Shown piece after piece: positions 1 to 7,743 of a stretch of DNA of 64,000 nt (the first letter of the stretch is position 1; each line of letters begins with the position of its first letter). The stretch covers positions 4,464,001-4,528,000 of the forward strand of contig CBDCOU010000003.1 in NCBI GenBank assembly GCA_965219935.1, in the 5' to 3' direction. The position numbers and the translations under genes were made by a program. The DNA comes from Bin34 sp965219935. GTDB lineage: Bacteria > Chloroflexota > Anaerolineae > Caldilineales > Caldilineaceae. The notes under the pieces are model-generated. The model made no database searches. It saw only the letters and a program-made list of their open reading frames with translations, and had not been told where the DNA came from.

Positions 1-70
1 TGAGTTCCAGGTCGCGCACCAACCCCAAGGGAAGCCGCGCGCCTACCACCCGTCCTTTGTTCATGTTCAT
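1..70 (-). CDS. N-terminus of a ribbon-helix-helix-like small protein (partial)
   Basis: Only the first 23 codons are in the window; the gene runs off the left edge. The visible start reads MNMNKGRVVGARLPLGL and continues VRDLEL, which looks like the beta-strand plus first helix of CopG/Arc-type ribbon-helix-helix antitoxins, although the window is too short for certainty. Two in-frame ATGs (70 and 64) are possible starts. The stop of the upstream small ORF overlaps the first ATG as ATGA, so the two are probably translationally coupled. A DNA-binding antitoxin role is an inference. Confidence 0.5.
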   Translation of the reverse strand, partial: MNMNKGRVVGARLPLGLVRDLEL

Positions 71-222
71 GTCTCCGCTTCCCGTGCAGTTCTCAGGATT
101 TCGGCAACGATGGCTGGCGAGATCCACAGCACTTGGATGAGATCCTGAAGCACACCCTCCAATTCATCCATGTCAATATGCCGACGGAGATACGCCTCCA
201 GCAACATTCCCGCTGTACCCAT
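67..222 (-). CDS. Small hypothetical protein (51 aa) coupled to the ribbon-helix-helix-like gene
   Basis: A 51-codon reading frame starting at ATG 222 (an in-frame TAG lies six codons upstream) and ending in a TGA that overlaps the next gene's ATG. The product is mostly helical with an acidic middle (HIDMDELEG) and no signal peptide. I do not recognise a family. The ATGA overlap and the small size fit a two-gene toxin-antitoxin or regulatory pair, but no toxin motif is visible. No convincing Shine-Dalgarno precedes the ATG, so the start could differ or the ORF could be spurious. Confidence 0.35.
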   Translation of the reverse strand: MGTAGMLLEAYLRRHIDMDELEGVLQDLIQVLWISPAIVAEILRTAREAET

Positions 223-348
223 GAGCTTGTTCAACCACTACAGGGAAGACTTGGGCGGTCGCATCTACGGGCCAAACCCGGAGTTGCCCGGCAAGGGGTG
301 GTTGGGAGATTGGGTTGGACAATCCGGATCGCGGTGCTGGTCAGAAAT

Positions 349-380
349 TTCAATTGAATTACTGTCAAAGGCGATATGAT
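349..380 (+). promoter_or_regulatory. Possible promoter with palindromic operator upstream of the AbiEi-like gene
   Basis: The palindrome TTCAATTGAA (349-358) overlaps a -35-like TTGAAT (354-359). A good -10 TATGAT follows at 375-380, with a short 15-bp spacer. The transcript would start about 30 bases before the ATG at 417. AbiEi antitoxins are known to repress their own operon by binding inverted repeats, so this palindrome is a reasonable operator candidate. Assignment is by eye. Confidence 0.35.
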
Positions 381-416
381 GAACTGTCATGGTGGTGCAT
401 GCAGGGAGGCAATCCA

Positions 417-1040
417 ATGGCATCGGTGGCCGACAGAATCATGCAGAGGGTGTCGGAACAACCCAACCGAAGGTGGGTTTGCACCCCTCAGGATTTCCTG
501 GACCTTGGGCGGCGGCAGACTGTTGACAAAGCCTTGTCGCGGCTGGTCCAGTCCGGCCAACTGCGTCGGGTGGGGCACGGCTTCTACGACAAGCCAGTGT
601 TCAGCAAATTGCTGGGAGGGCCTGCACCGATGAATCTGGAAGCTGCCATTGATGCACTGGTCAGGAGGGACGGGATCAGGATCATGCCGAACGGCTTGGT
701 TGCCGCAAACGGATTGGGTCTGACGAACGCGGTGCCCGTGGGTGTCAGCTACTTAACGGACGGCTACTCGAGGACACTGACGTTTGGCAGGCGTACGGTT
801 CGTTTCCGACATGCATCGCCGAGGACCATGTCATGGGCTGGAAAACCCGCGCAGTTGGTGGTTTCGGCACTGCTGTGGCTGGGGCCACGCGCGTCCAAGG
901 ATCCCAAGGTGTGTTCAATATTGACTCACCGCCTGCCAGTGGAAGTGAAACAGGACCTGATGGCCAACCTCCATCATCTACCTGGTTGGACACACTCGCT
1001 CGTCCAACGGATCGCGTCCGGTTTTGGGCCACCAGAATGA
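417..1040 (+). CDS. AbiEi-like type IV antitoxin / transcriptional regulator (DUF6088)
   Basis: A 207-residue protein. The N-terminal 60 residues form a winged-helix-like region (SVADRIMQRV, then WVCTPQDFLDLG, then a turn into VDKALSRLVQSG and LRRVGHGFY), the hallmark of AbiEi/DUF6088 antitoxins. The rest resembles the AbiEi C-terminal domain. The ATG at 417 is chosen because AGGGAGG lies just upstream; an ORF extension to 315 lacks an RBS. Antitoxins of this family repress their own operon and counteract an AbiEii nucleotidyltransferase. The stop codon overlaps the ATG of exactly such a gene (ATGA), but that toxin is broken, so this antitoxin is probably an orphan. Confidence 0.75.
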   Translation: MASVADRIMQRVSEQPNRRWVCTPQDFLDLGRRQTVDKALSRLVQSGQLRRVGHGFYDKPVFSKLLGGPAPMNLEAAIDALVRRDGIRIMPNGLVAANGLGLTNAVPVGVSYLTDGYSRTLTFGRRTVRFRHASPRTMSWAGKPAQLVVSALLWLGPRASKDPKVCSILTHRLPVEVKQDLMANLHHLPGWTHSLVQRIASGFGPPE

Positions 1041-1339
1041 ATCGGGTTTGGACTGCCTGGGTCTTGCTGCCGCAGTGAGAACGGGTGGTTGCGTTTGGGG
1101 AAACCGCGGACCGACTTGGCACACTTCCAATCTACATTGAGAAGGACTATTGGGTCCGCCTGATTCTGGACTTCCTCTTCAATCGGCTGCCCCTGGCCCA
1201 TCCGATGGACATTGTCGTCGAATTCGGCTTTGCAGGAGAGAGCGACCCAACTGCGATCTGCACCGTGGCGCTGTTGGTCGCAGAGGAGATTCCCACCATT
1301 GCCATGGCATCAACTTTCAGCCGATACCCACCGGTGTAG
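1037..1339 (+). pseudogene. Broken AbiEii-type toxin (nucleotidyltransferase) remnant
   Basis: Translation from the ATG at 1037 (overlapping the antitoxin stop) gives 13 codons, then an in-frame TGA at 1076-1078. It continues in the same frame as ERVVAFGETADRL and PIYIEKDYWVRLILDFLF, which matches the AbiEii N-terminus (the IEKD-W signature). After about residue 50 the sequence stops resembling the family: the expected nucleotidyltransferase GG-S motif is absent and the frame closes at 1339. The gene is therefore both nonsense-interrupted and truncated. Recoding of the UGA is unlikely because the catalytic part is missing. Confidence 0.65.
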
Positions 1340-1412
1340 ACGAGCAGTTACTACCCTTCGTGTTTCGGCATGTCCTGTCTCAACTTCTCGGTGCCCATTC
1401 CCTGAAGCTCGG

Positions 1413-2525
1413 TTACTGGACCGGCCAGCCGTCAGGGATTTCCTCCGCCTCCAGCGCGTGCTTGACCTTGGCGGCCGCCTCTTCGGTCACCCACTCGCCC
1501 CAAATTCCGGGGTGGTTGACCAGCCACCAGAGAGCTGCCTCATTTTCGGAGGCTTCATTCGCGTACATCCAAGCAAAGATCTTCTGGTAGATGTCCACGT
1601 TGATGCTGTAGGCTCCCAACATCGTCACAATATCGGGGGCGCGCTCCATCAGCCAAGGACGCACGGCAATCAGCATCGTGGTGTCCACATAGGCGCACGC
1701 CTTGGTTGTGGCCCAGCATTCATCGCTGTAGGGCGGTTCCTCCAACCGGACCAGATCCAGCAATTGGGCCGGGTCATCCGTCTTTGACATGTAGCCCAGC
1801 CAGGGCTCGCCCTTTTCATAGGCCCCATACAGGTCGGCATACAGCGCTGCCGCACTGCCCGGATTCACGACGTGCACGTGTTCGGACAGGCCGTAGCTCT
1901 CAATTTGCCGGGCTCCCACGGACTCGCAGGCCCAGCCAATCACACAGTTGACCAGACGCGCCTTGCCACCCGTCTCCGCCGTCGCGAACAGCGCCTTGTA
2001 CTGCTCTTCCCGTAGATCCTCGATGCTGTCGAGATCGGGAAATTCCACCTGCAGATAGGCAGGGATGACAAACGTTGACTGCCAACTGCCACTCAAACTT
2101 TCACCCACGGGCAGCATCACCCCGTCGGCTTCGACCTGGCCCCAGATCTCGTGTTGGTTGGGCAACCAGATTTCCATGGACACGTGGACATCGTCGGTGC
2201 GAAATCCCTGATACAGGGGAAACGTCTCCCCCAACACGACATCGGTTTGATAACCGTACCCCTTTTCCGCCAGATACTGGACAATCCGGTTCTGGATCTG
2301 GGCACTGGGCCAGTTGAAGTCCGCAAAGACCAGAGTGTCACGGGGTGCCACATCCGGTACGTCGGATGTACTGCCGTCCCGGGGAGATGCCGCACAGGCC
2401 GTCCCCGTAAAGCTTCCTACCATCAATGCAAGCAGTAGGGTCAACCACCGCGTTCGTTGGAACACGAGCCGGCCGACATCCATTGAGGGGAGTGGCAACA
2501 GTCGTCGGGAAGGTTTGTGCATCAC
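1413..2525 (-). CDS. Glycine betaine/choline ABC transporter substrate-binding protein (ProX/OpuAC-like)
   Basis: A 370-residue extracytoplasmic protein. Residues 25-45 form a hydrophobic signal segment ending in GTACAAS, a weak lipobox-like site, followed by a Ser/Asp-rich linker. The mature part carries the OpuAC fold: the LVFADFNWPSAQIQNRIVQY start, a region with WLPNQHEIW, a cysteine pair around NCVIGWACES, and many aromatics (W and Y) that form the quaternary-amine box in this family. It would bind betaine-like compatible solutes. No permease or ATPase gene lies next to it, so it must work with components encoded elsewhere or bind a substrate for another purpose. Confidence 0.8.
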   Translation of the reverse strand: MMHKPSRRLLPLPSMDVGRLVFQRTRWLTLLLALMVGSFTGTACAASPRDGSTSDVPDVAPRDTLVFADFNWPSAQIQNRIVQYLAEKGYGYQTDVVLGETFPLYQGFRTDDVHVSMEIWLPNQHEIWGQVEADGVMLPVGESLSGSWQSTFVIPAYLQVEFPDLDSIEDLREEQYKALFATAETGGKARLVNCVIGWACESVGARQIESYGLSEHVHVVNPGSAAALYADLYGAYEKGEPWLGYMSKTDDPAQLLDLVRLEEPPYSDECWATTKACAYVDTTMLIAVRPWLMERAPDIVTMLGAYSINVDIYQKIFAWMYANEASENEAALWWLVNHPGIWGEWVTEEAAAKVKHALEAEEIPDGWPVQ

Positions 2526-2573
2526 AAATAAAAGTTCGTCATTGCCGATCCGAGCGCCACCATTGTAGTGTTG

Positions 2574-2623
2574 CCGACCTTTGCGTGTCGCGCTTCAGCG
2601 CACGCACGGAGTGCAAAGGTTGG
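2574..2623. repeat. Imperfect inverted repeat between mmuM and the proX-like gene
   Basis: CCGACCTTTGC (2574-2584) is matched by GCAAAGGTTGG (2613-2623) as an 11-base inverted repeat with one mismatch and a 28-base loop. It lies downstream of the minus-strand mmuM-like gene and upstream of the minus-strand proX-like gene. It could be a transcription-termination or attenuation hairpin, or an operator. It has no T-run. A minus-strand TACAAT at about 2560 could be the -10 of the proX-like gene. Confidence 0.35.
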
Positions 2624-2700
2624 CGGTCCTGCGTTGCACCGTCGGCACGTTCCCCCGAACATGCTCGTGGCCTGGTTCCGGTGTTGCTGGCCGGTGGGGA

Positions 2701-3768
2701 TTACCTTTCGGTCCGTGCATCCCCGCCTGGGTTGGGCAACGGAGTGCCGGAAGTCCGACCGCTCGCACCTGGTCGTCCATGCGGCAAGGCGGCGGGCGCG
2801 CCAGTCGTGGACAACCAAGCCAATCGGGTCGTGGTGGACGGAGTGGTTCGGCAACAACTGCCAATCAGGAGTGCTCCCAGTTGTGCCCAGTTGGCAGCAC
2901 ACGCGGCATAGGCCGCGTCGTCCAGGCCTGTGCGCGTGTCCCAGGTCCGGCTGTCCGCAATCCAGGTGTCGCCACGGTTGGCGTATACCACTTGGACCGC
3001 TGGGCCGTCGGAGTCCGGGATCGACGACATCAAGGATCCGACCAGGTGCGGATGAAGGCAGTTGACCCCCGCCAGCACATGAGGGGAGTTCGCGGCCATG
3101 GACAGGCAGGCGGTTACCGGTTCGCCATGGGACACGTGTCGGGCATCGCGGCACGTAAACGAGATCCAGCACGGCAGGTGCGGATATGTGCCCAGCAGTT
3201 CCAACAGGACTTCGCCTTCCGCCAGGCTGGGAATGGACTCGCAGGCCAGGATGTCGGCACCGGCGTTGGCCAACACGGCCATCCGCTCCCCGTGGAATGC
3301 CCTCAGCGCGACCTTGTCTTGGACGTAGGCTCCCGTGTACTCGGAACCGTCGGCCAGATAGGCCCCGTATGGTCCCATGGAGGCAGCTACCAAGGGACGT
3401 TCAACATCCGCAAGTCCGCGGGATCGAGCCCATCGCGTACCGGCTCTTCGTGCCAAGTGCACGGACTTGGCCAGGACTTCGCGACTCTCGGCGGCGGACA
3501 GCCCCGCCGCGGCCAATCCGGGGAGCGAGGCCTGGTACGTGGCTGTGGTCAGGATGTCGGCACCCGCCCGCGCATAGGCCAGATGGATGTCTTCCAGCAG
3601 TGATGGATTGTCCAGCAAGAGGCGCGCCGACCACAACGGGTCGCCGTCAATCGCGACACCCCGCCGCTCGATTTCGCTCGCCAGGCCGCCGTCCAGGACT
3701 AGGAATCTGCGTCCTTTCAGGATATCCGTCCAGGGGTTATCGACTGGCGGCCGTCGGCCGGGATTCAT
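2701..3768 (-). CDS. mmuM: Homocysteine S-methyltransferase family protein (MmuM-like)
   Basis: A 355-residue TIM-barrel enzyme that transfers a methyl group (from S-methylmethionine or S-adenosylmethionine in characterised members) to homocysteine to form methionine. Visible family features are the LDGGLASEIERRG start, ASMGPYGAYLADGSEYTG, ACESIPSLAE, and the zinc cysteines: one in GVNCLHP and a pair in IGSCCRTTP near the C-terminus (the usual GGCCRT reads GSCCRT here). The ATG at 3768 is chosen because GGGAG lies about 12 bases upstream and the family start follows. A longer ORF to 4053 would run through the tRNA gene. The C-terminal 30 residues are Pro/Gly/Ala-rich and poorly conserved. Confidence 0.85.
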   Translation of the reverse strand: MNPGRRPPVDNPWTDILKGRRFLVLDGGLASEIERRGVAIDGDPLWSARLLLDNPSLLEDIHLAYARAGADILTTATYQASLPGLAAAGLSAAESREVLAKSVHLARRAGTRWARSRGLADVERPLVAASMGPYGAYLADGSEYTGAYVQDKVALRAFHGERMAVLANAGADILACESIPSLAEGEVLLELLGTYPHLPCWISFTCRDARHVSHGEPVTACLSMAANSPHVLAGVNCLHPHLVGSLMSSIPDSDGPAVQVVYANRGDTWIADSRTWDTRTGLDDAAYAACAANWAQLGALLIGSCCRTTPSTTTRLAWLSTTGAPAALPHGRPGASGRTSGTPLPNPGGDARTER

Positions 3769-3876
3769 TGAACGCAAGCTCCCAAGCGTGATGGGGTTGA
3801 TACCCGTCGTTATGGACAAACGCACTGGCTGCGGCTTGCCAAGGGCCAACATGTCATGGCCTAAAATGGGCTGGAA

Positions 3877-3906
3877 TTGACTCGGAATCCAAGGCGGTGT
3901 TAGTCT
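3877..3906 (+). promoter_or_regulatory. Possible promoter of the tRNA-Lys gene
   Basis: TTGACT at 3877-3882 is a good -35 hexamer. A weak -10 (TTAGTC or TAGTCT, 3900-3906) follows after 17-18 bases, and the tRNA begins 14 bases later at 3921. The -10 matches the consensus at only about three positions, so the call rests mainly on the -35 and the location. Confidence 0.3.
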
Positions 3907-3920
3907 GATTTCCTCAGTAT

Positions 3921-3994
3921 GGCCCACTAGCTCAATTTGGCAGAGCAAGTGACTCTTAATCACTGGGTTCGGGGTTCGAGTCCCTGGTGGGTCA
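3921..3994 (+). tRNA. tRNA-Lys (anticodon CTT)
   Basis: A complete cloverleaf can be folded by hand. The acceptor stem is GGCCCAC with GTGGGTC (one G-U) plus discriminator A. The D-stem is GCTC/GAGC, the anticodon stem AGTGA/TCACT around loop CTCTTAA, and the T-stem CGGGG/CCCTG around TTCGAGT. Position 34-36 of the loop is CTT, reading AAG (lysine). No 3' CCA is encoded; TCTT follows the discriminator base. It lies between the divergent mmuM-like gene and a hypothetical gene. No integrase or attachment-site duplication is seen next to it. Confidence 0.95.
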
Positions 3995-4109
3995 TCTTCC
4001 CTTCCTCCTTCGGGTGTCCACGCGCCGGACAGGAGATCCTTCCAGATAGACAATCGAATATGACCATGGCCATGCTGCGCGCCGAGCGAGTGACAGGGAG
4101 TTTCGGCTG

Positions 4110-4664
4110 ATGTTGCCGGACGATTGCCCGCGTCCCAGATTCCGGAGCGTTTCCCTCTACAACGACGAACTGGGCAAGCTCTCCTTCTGGCGACCGACGG
4201 AGTGGCACTTGGAGGAGGATTCGGGGCCGGCGCCCGCGGTCACCCTGTGGCCCCGTCCGGACGATCCCCTGACTATGATCCGGGTGGAGGTGCGGGATTT
4301 GCTGCAGCCGCTGGCCGACGGCGAGGAGCAGGTCCTGCTGGACGGCATCCGCGAAGGCCTGGTGTCGCTCGACGACTGTCAGGTGCTGACTTGGCGCCAG
4401 TTGGAGGACGATGAAATCGGGGACTGGGGCGTCGAGTACCTGTGTCGGCTGCGTCTGGACGATTCCCTGTGCGAGCGGCAGGCCCGCATGTTCATCTGCG
4501 GACAGGACTTCTACACCGTAACCTTCCAGGGCTCGTCCCATACGCAGTTCGAGTACTGGAAAGGCATGTTCGAGTTTGTGATGCTGACCGTGGCCGCCGT
4601 CAATTTCTCGGTGCCCGACTGGTTTGTCGACCAGACCGCGGTGGACGGGGAGACGGTTGTGTAA
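4110..4664 (+). CDS. Hypothetical protein, DcrB/PsbP-like fold suspected
   Basis: A 184-residue acidic soluble protein without a signal peptide or membrane segment. The pattern of early aromatic strands (FRSVSLYNDELGKLSFWRPTEWH), a central amphipathic helix and the late segment MFICGQDFYTVTFQGSS leading into a helix resembles the DcrB/PsbP-like proteins common in Chloroflexota and Cyanobacteria, but this is a weak pattern match. The ATG is preceded by AGGGAG at a suitable distance. It lies 60 bases upstream of the peptide-binding protein gene in the same orientation and may share its transcript. Function unknown. Confidence 0.7.
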   Translation: MLPDDCPRPRFRSVSLYNDELGKLSFWRPTEWHLEEDSGPAPAVTLWPRPDDPLTMIRVEVRDLLQPLADGEEQVLLDGIREGLVSLDDCQVLTWRQLEDDEIGDWGVEYLCRLRLDDSLCERQARMFICGQDFYTVTFQGSSHTQFEYWKGMFEFVMLTVAAVNFSVPDWFVDQTAVDGETVV

Positions 4665-4725
4665 CCGGCTGGGGAGGAAGCACTCAAGCCGGATTTTGGT
4701 TGTCGCTGCAATGTAGGGGTTTGGA

Positions 4726-6741
4726 ATGGCTGATTGGACAAGAATGGATCGGCGAGCCTTTCTCAAGGGCACCGCCATGACTGCGGCGTCGTTGGCCGCC
4801 ACCGCCTGTTCAAGAGCCAGATCGAGACGTGAATCGGATACGCCGGATGCCATGTCCATGGCAGATGCCCCCACCGTCGACATGGGCAGCCGGTTCGGCG
4901 AAGCGCCGATGCTGGCGGCGAGGGTCGCGGCTGGTGAACTGCCCCCGGTCGAGGAACGCCTGCCACCCAATCCGGAGGTGATTGTGCCCAGGGATGCGGT
5001 TGGCGAGTATGGAGGCCAGTCCGTGGTGGCCATTGGCAACGCCAACCATCTCTTCGGCGATCCCCAGGCCGTAATGGGGACCGAACTTATCCTGCGTATC
5101 GACGAGGACTTCAGCAGCATCCGCGGCGGTCTGGCCGAAAGCTGGGAGTTCAGCGACGGCGGCAAGACCCAGGTGCTGCACCTGCGCCCGGGCCTCAAGT
5201 GGTCGAACGGCGATCCCTTCACGGCGGAGGACTTCATCTTTGCCTGGGACGACCTTTGGAACAACGATGAGTTTGCCCCCGGCGGTCCTCCCGGTACCTG
5301 GAGCACCGGTTCCGGTGCCGAGCGCAAGCACCTGACCATGGAGAAGGTGGACGAGTACACGATCCGCCTGACCTTTGATCGGCCCTATCCACTCATCATC
5401 CTGCACCAGACGTTCTATGCCGGCTCCCAGGGAGGGTTGTGGCAGCCCTCCAACTACGCCAAGCAGTTCCACCCGGGGTACGCCGACGCGGACGACCTGG
5501 CCCAAATGATTGAGGATGCCGGCTTCGAGACCTGGGATCAACTGCTGCGCGACCGGTGCCGCGTCGGCTCCACCATCCCGGCCCAGGTCGATCTGCCGGG
5601 CATGACCGCGTTTGTCCGGGTCGATGACGCGCCCGACCACCACACCTATGAACGGAATCCCTACTACTGGAAGGTGGACACGGAAGGCAACCAGCTTCCG
5701 TACATCGATTCCACGCTGATCCACATTATCAGCGACCGCGAGGTCGCGCTGGCCAGGCTGATTGCCGGCGAACTGACCTTCTCCGGCCGTCAGGTCCAGC
5801 TCAGGGACATGGAGCTGTACGGCCAGAACATCGACTCGGCCGGCATCAAGATCAAGATGTGGAGCTCCACGTTTCCCGGCAAGACCGTGATCGTGCCCAA
5901 CCACACGGCCAAGGACGCCAACCTCCGGGCCTTCTTCCAGAACAAGGACGTGCGCCACGCCCTGTCCGTGGCCCTGGACCGGCGCGCCATCAACGACACT
6001 GTCTACTTCGGCCTGGGCGAGCCGCGCCAATGGGCGGTCTGGTCCAGTTCCAAGTACTACCGGGACGGCGACGAGGGCCATTGGGCACAACACGATCCGG
6101 ACATGGCCAATCAACTGCTGGACGCGGCCGGCTACGACCAGCGGGACGGCGATGGCTACCGGCTCCATCCGGACGGCACGCGCGTCACCTGGCATTGCCA
6201 GCTGGATACGGAGCAGATCGATGTGGTCAATGTCTTCGAGCTCGCCGCCGAACAGTGGCGCAATGTCGGCCTGGAGGCCATCCTCGAGCCCGTCAACCGG
6301 GCGCAACTCAACGAACTCGTGGCCGCCAATGATGTCGAGATGTCCGGCTGGGAAGGCGACATCTCGGACATTACCTGGGTCTGGACCTCGCGCCTGAACC
6401 ATCCCAGCCACGGCAACGTGCGCTGGGGCCGGGCCTGGCAACTTTGGTTCAACGGTGACACCGACAACCAGTTCGCCGAGGAACCGCCGGAAGAGATCAA
6501 GTATGTGGACACCCGGTGGCAGGACATGATCAACGCCCTGACCGATAACGAGCATGTAGCCATTGCCCGCGAACTGTGGGACTGGTTCTACGACTACCTG
6601 CCCGGCTTTGGGACGGTCGGCATTCCCAAGCCGGTCGTGATGAAGCAGAACTTCACCAACTTCCCCGACGATGGTGTCTGGGGCTTCAGCGTCATCCGGG
6701 CAGTCCCGGTCAACCCGGAACAGTTCTTCTTCAAGAGTTGA
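4726..6741 (+). CDS. ABC transporter substrate-binding protein, family 5 (oligopeptide-type), Tat-exported lipoprotein
   Basis: A 671-residue protein. Its N-terminus has a twin-arginine motif (MDRRAFLKGTAM), a hydrophobic stretch and an AATAC lipobox near residue 28, indicating Tat export and lipid anchoring. The mature part has the SBP_bac_5 signature: LAESWEFSDGGKTQVLHLRPGLKWSNGDPFTAEDFIFAW, and later DVRHALSVALDRRAINDTVYFG. Such proteins capture oligopeptides, nickel complexes or oligosaccharides for Dpp/Opp-type importers. No permease or ATPase is adjacent. The length is above the usual 530-600 residues, which is common in this lineage's paralogues. The ATG at 4726 follows AGGGG; 4744 is an alternative start closer to the RR motif. 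Confidence 0.9.
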   Translation: MADWTRMDRRAFLKGTAMTAASLAATACSRARSRRESDTPDAMSMADAPTVDMGSRFGEAPMLAARVAAGELPPVEERLPPNPEVIVPRDAVGEYGGQSVVAIGNANHLFGDPQAVMGTELILRIDEDFSSIRGGLAESWEFSDGGKTQVLHLRPGLKWSNGDPFTAEDFIFAWDDLWNNDEFAPGGPPGTWSTGSGAERKHLTMEKVDEYTIRLTFDRPYPLIILHQTFYAGSQGGLWQPSNYAKQFHPGYADADDLAQMIEDAGFETWDQLLRDRCRVGSTIPAQVDLPGMTAFVRVDDAPDHHTYERNPYYWKVDTEGNQLPYIDSTLIHIISDREVALARLIAGELTFSGRQVQLRDMELYGQNIDSAGIKIKMWSSTFPGKTVIVPNHTAKDANLRAFFQNKDVRHALSVALDRRAINDTVYFGLGEPRQWAVWSSSKYYRDGDEGHWAQHDPDMANQLLDAAGYDQRDGDGYRLHPDGTRVTWHCQLDTEQIDVVNVFELAAEQWRNVGLEAILEPVNRAQLNELVAANDVEMSGWEGDISDITWVWTSRLNHPSHGNVRWGRAWQLWFNGDTDNQFAEEPPEEIKYVDTRWQDMINALTDNEHVAIARELWDWFYDYLPGFGTVGIPKPVVMKQNFTNFPDDGVWGFSVIRAVPVNPEQFFFKS

Positions 6742-6941
6742 TCGTTCAGGGGATGGATTGGGTGCCTCTGGTCCGTCCTCGCCGACCCCGCCTTTCCGTC
6801 ATCCGGTTGCCGCTTCCATTCCCGGTGCGGCTATGCCGTCGAGAGGTGTGCGCAGGAAGAACCGGACTTGGTGGACACGGAGGACGGCCATTTGGTGCAC
6901 TGCCTGCGTCCGGCGGAGTTGGATTTGGCCGGAGCATTGAA

Positions 6942-6970
6942 TTGACCGTTGGCCACGATGCTGGTATATT
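6942..6970 (+). promoter_or_regulatory. Sigma-70-type promoter of the DksA-like gene
   Basis: TTGACC (6942-6947) and TATATT (6965-6970) are separated by exactly 17 bases. This places a transcription start near 6977 and leaves a leader of about 70 bases before the ATG at 7046. The rest of the 300-base gap between the binding-protein gene and this promoter shows no coding signal that I can support. Confidence 0.65.
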
Positions 6971-7045
6971 CCGCACTCAATTTTTTGCGGAACACCCTTG
7001 AAGCAATGAAGGGCCGTCCCGTACGCACCCCAACAGACAGCAAAA

Positions 7046-7702
7046 ATGGCCGACACCGACAACACCGCAGCGCGCCCGGATACCGAGGCCGCAGTCGACA
7101 CAGACACCCCGGAGGCCAAACCGAAGGCAGCCCGGGAACGGACCGCGGGATCCCGCACGCGCCGCGCCGCCAAGGGTACCGGGAATAAGGCCAAGACCAA
7201 GGCGTCGGCCAGGAAGTCATCCGCATCCGGTGGGAAGGCCAAGGCCGGAGCCAAAAAGAGAGCGTCCGTCGCCAAAACCAGGGCAAAGTCGGCCAAGGCC
7301 AAGGCTCCGGCCAAGAAGCCCGCCTCCGCAGCAACCGGGCAACCGGTCGTGCGCAAGCCCACCAAGGCGCAGAACCGCAAGACCCTGCGGGCGGAGTTGG
7401 AACGGGTTCAGTCCGAACTCGCCGACCTGCGCTCCACCTTCGACGGCGAAGTGGACATCGATCCCGAGGAAGGCGACGTCGAGGTGGCCGAGCGCACCAA
7501 GAACATTTCGTTGATTCAGATGCTCGAAACCCGCGAACGCCAGTTCCTGGATGCGCTGCAATCGGTGGAGGCCGGCGAGTACGGCAAGTGCAAGCGGTGC
7601 CGGGAGCCCATCAACCCGGAACGCCTCCAGGCCATTCCGGATGCCAAGTACTGCATCCGCTGCCAGGAACTGGTGGAACGATCCCCCGCCCGTCTGTTCT
7701 GA
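7046..7702 (+). CDS. DksA/TraR-family C4 zinc-finger protein with a long Lys/Ala-rich N-terminal extension
   Basis: A 218-residue protein. Residues 1-110 are a low-complexity Lys/Ala/Ser/Thr tail (repeats such as KAKAPAKKPA) resembling histone H1 C-terminal tails. Residues 110-170 are a coiled-coil-prone helix (LRAELERVQSELADLRSTF). The C-terminus is a C4 zinc finger with spacing C-x2-C-x17-C-x2-C (CKRC to CIRC). DksA-family proteins enter the RNA polymerase secondary channel through their coiled coil. The basic tail suggests additional nucleic-acid binding. Whether the acidic coiled-coil tip residues of DksA are present is unclear (DGEVDIDPEEGD could serve). The gene sits upstream of upp with a 41-base gap. 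Confidence 0.85.
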   Translation: MADTDNTAARPDTEAAVDTDTPEAKPKAARERTAGSRTRRAAKGTGNKAKTKASARKSSASGGKAKAGAKKRASVAKTRAKSAKAKAPAKKPASAATGQPVVRKPTKAQNRKTLRAELERVQSELADLRSTFDGEVDIDPEEGDVEVAERTKNISLIQMLETRERQFLDALQSVEAGEYGKCKRCREPINPERLQAIPDAKYCIRCQELVERSPARLF

Positions 7703-7743
7703 ACCTCTCTTTGGTCACCGGACCGACAATTCACCGAAGGCGC

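Noticed and set aside
1076..1078. In-frame TGA in the AbiE toxin as a selenocysteine codon
   Set aside because: The catalytic part of the toxin is missing downstream and no SECIS-like hairpin follows; nonsense mutation in a decaying gene is simpler.
3921..3994. tRNA-Lys as an integration site for a genomic island
   Set aside because: No duplicate of the tRNA 3' end and no integrase gene were found in the flanking kilobases.
4810..6555. A 581-codon minus-strand frame opposite the peptide-binding protein
   Set aside because: Low-complexity Val/Gly/His composition typical of antisense GC-rich DNA; the plus strand is a clear SBP family 5 protein.
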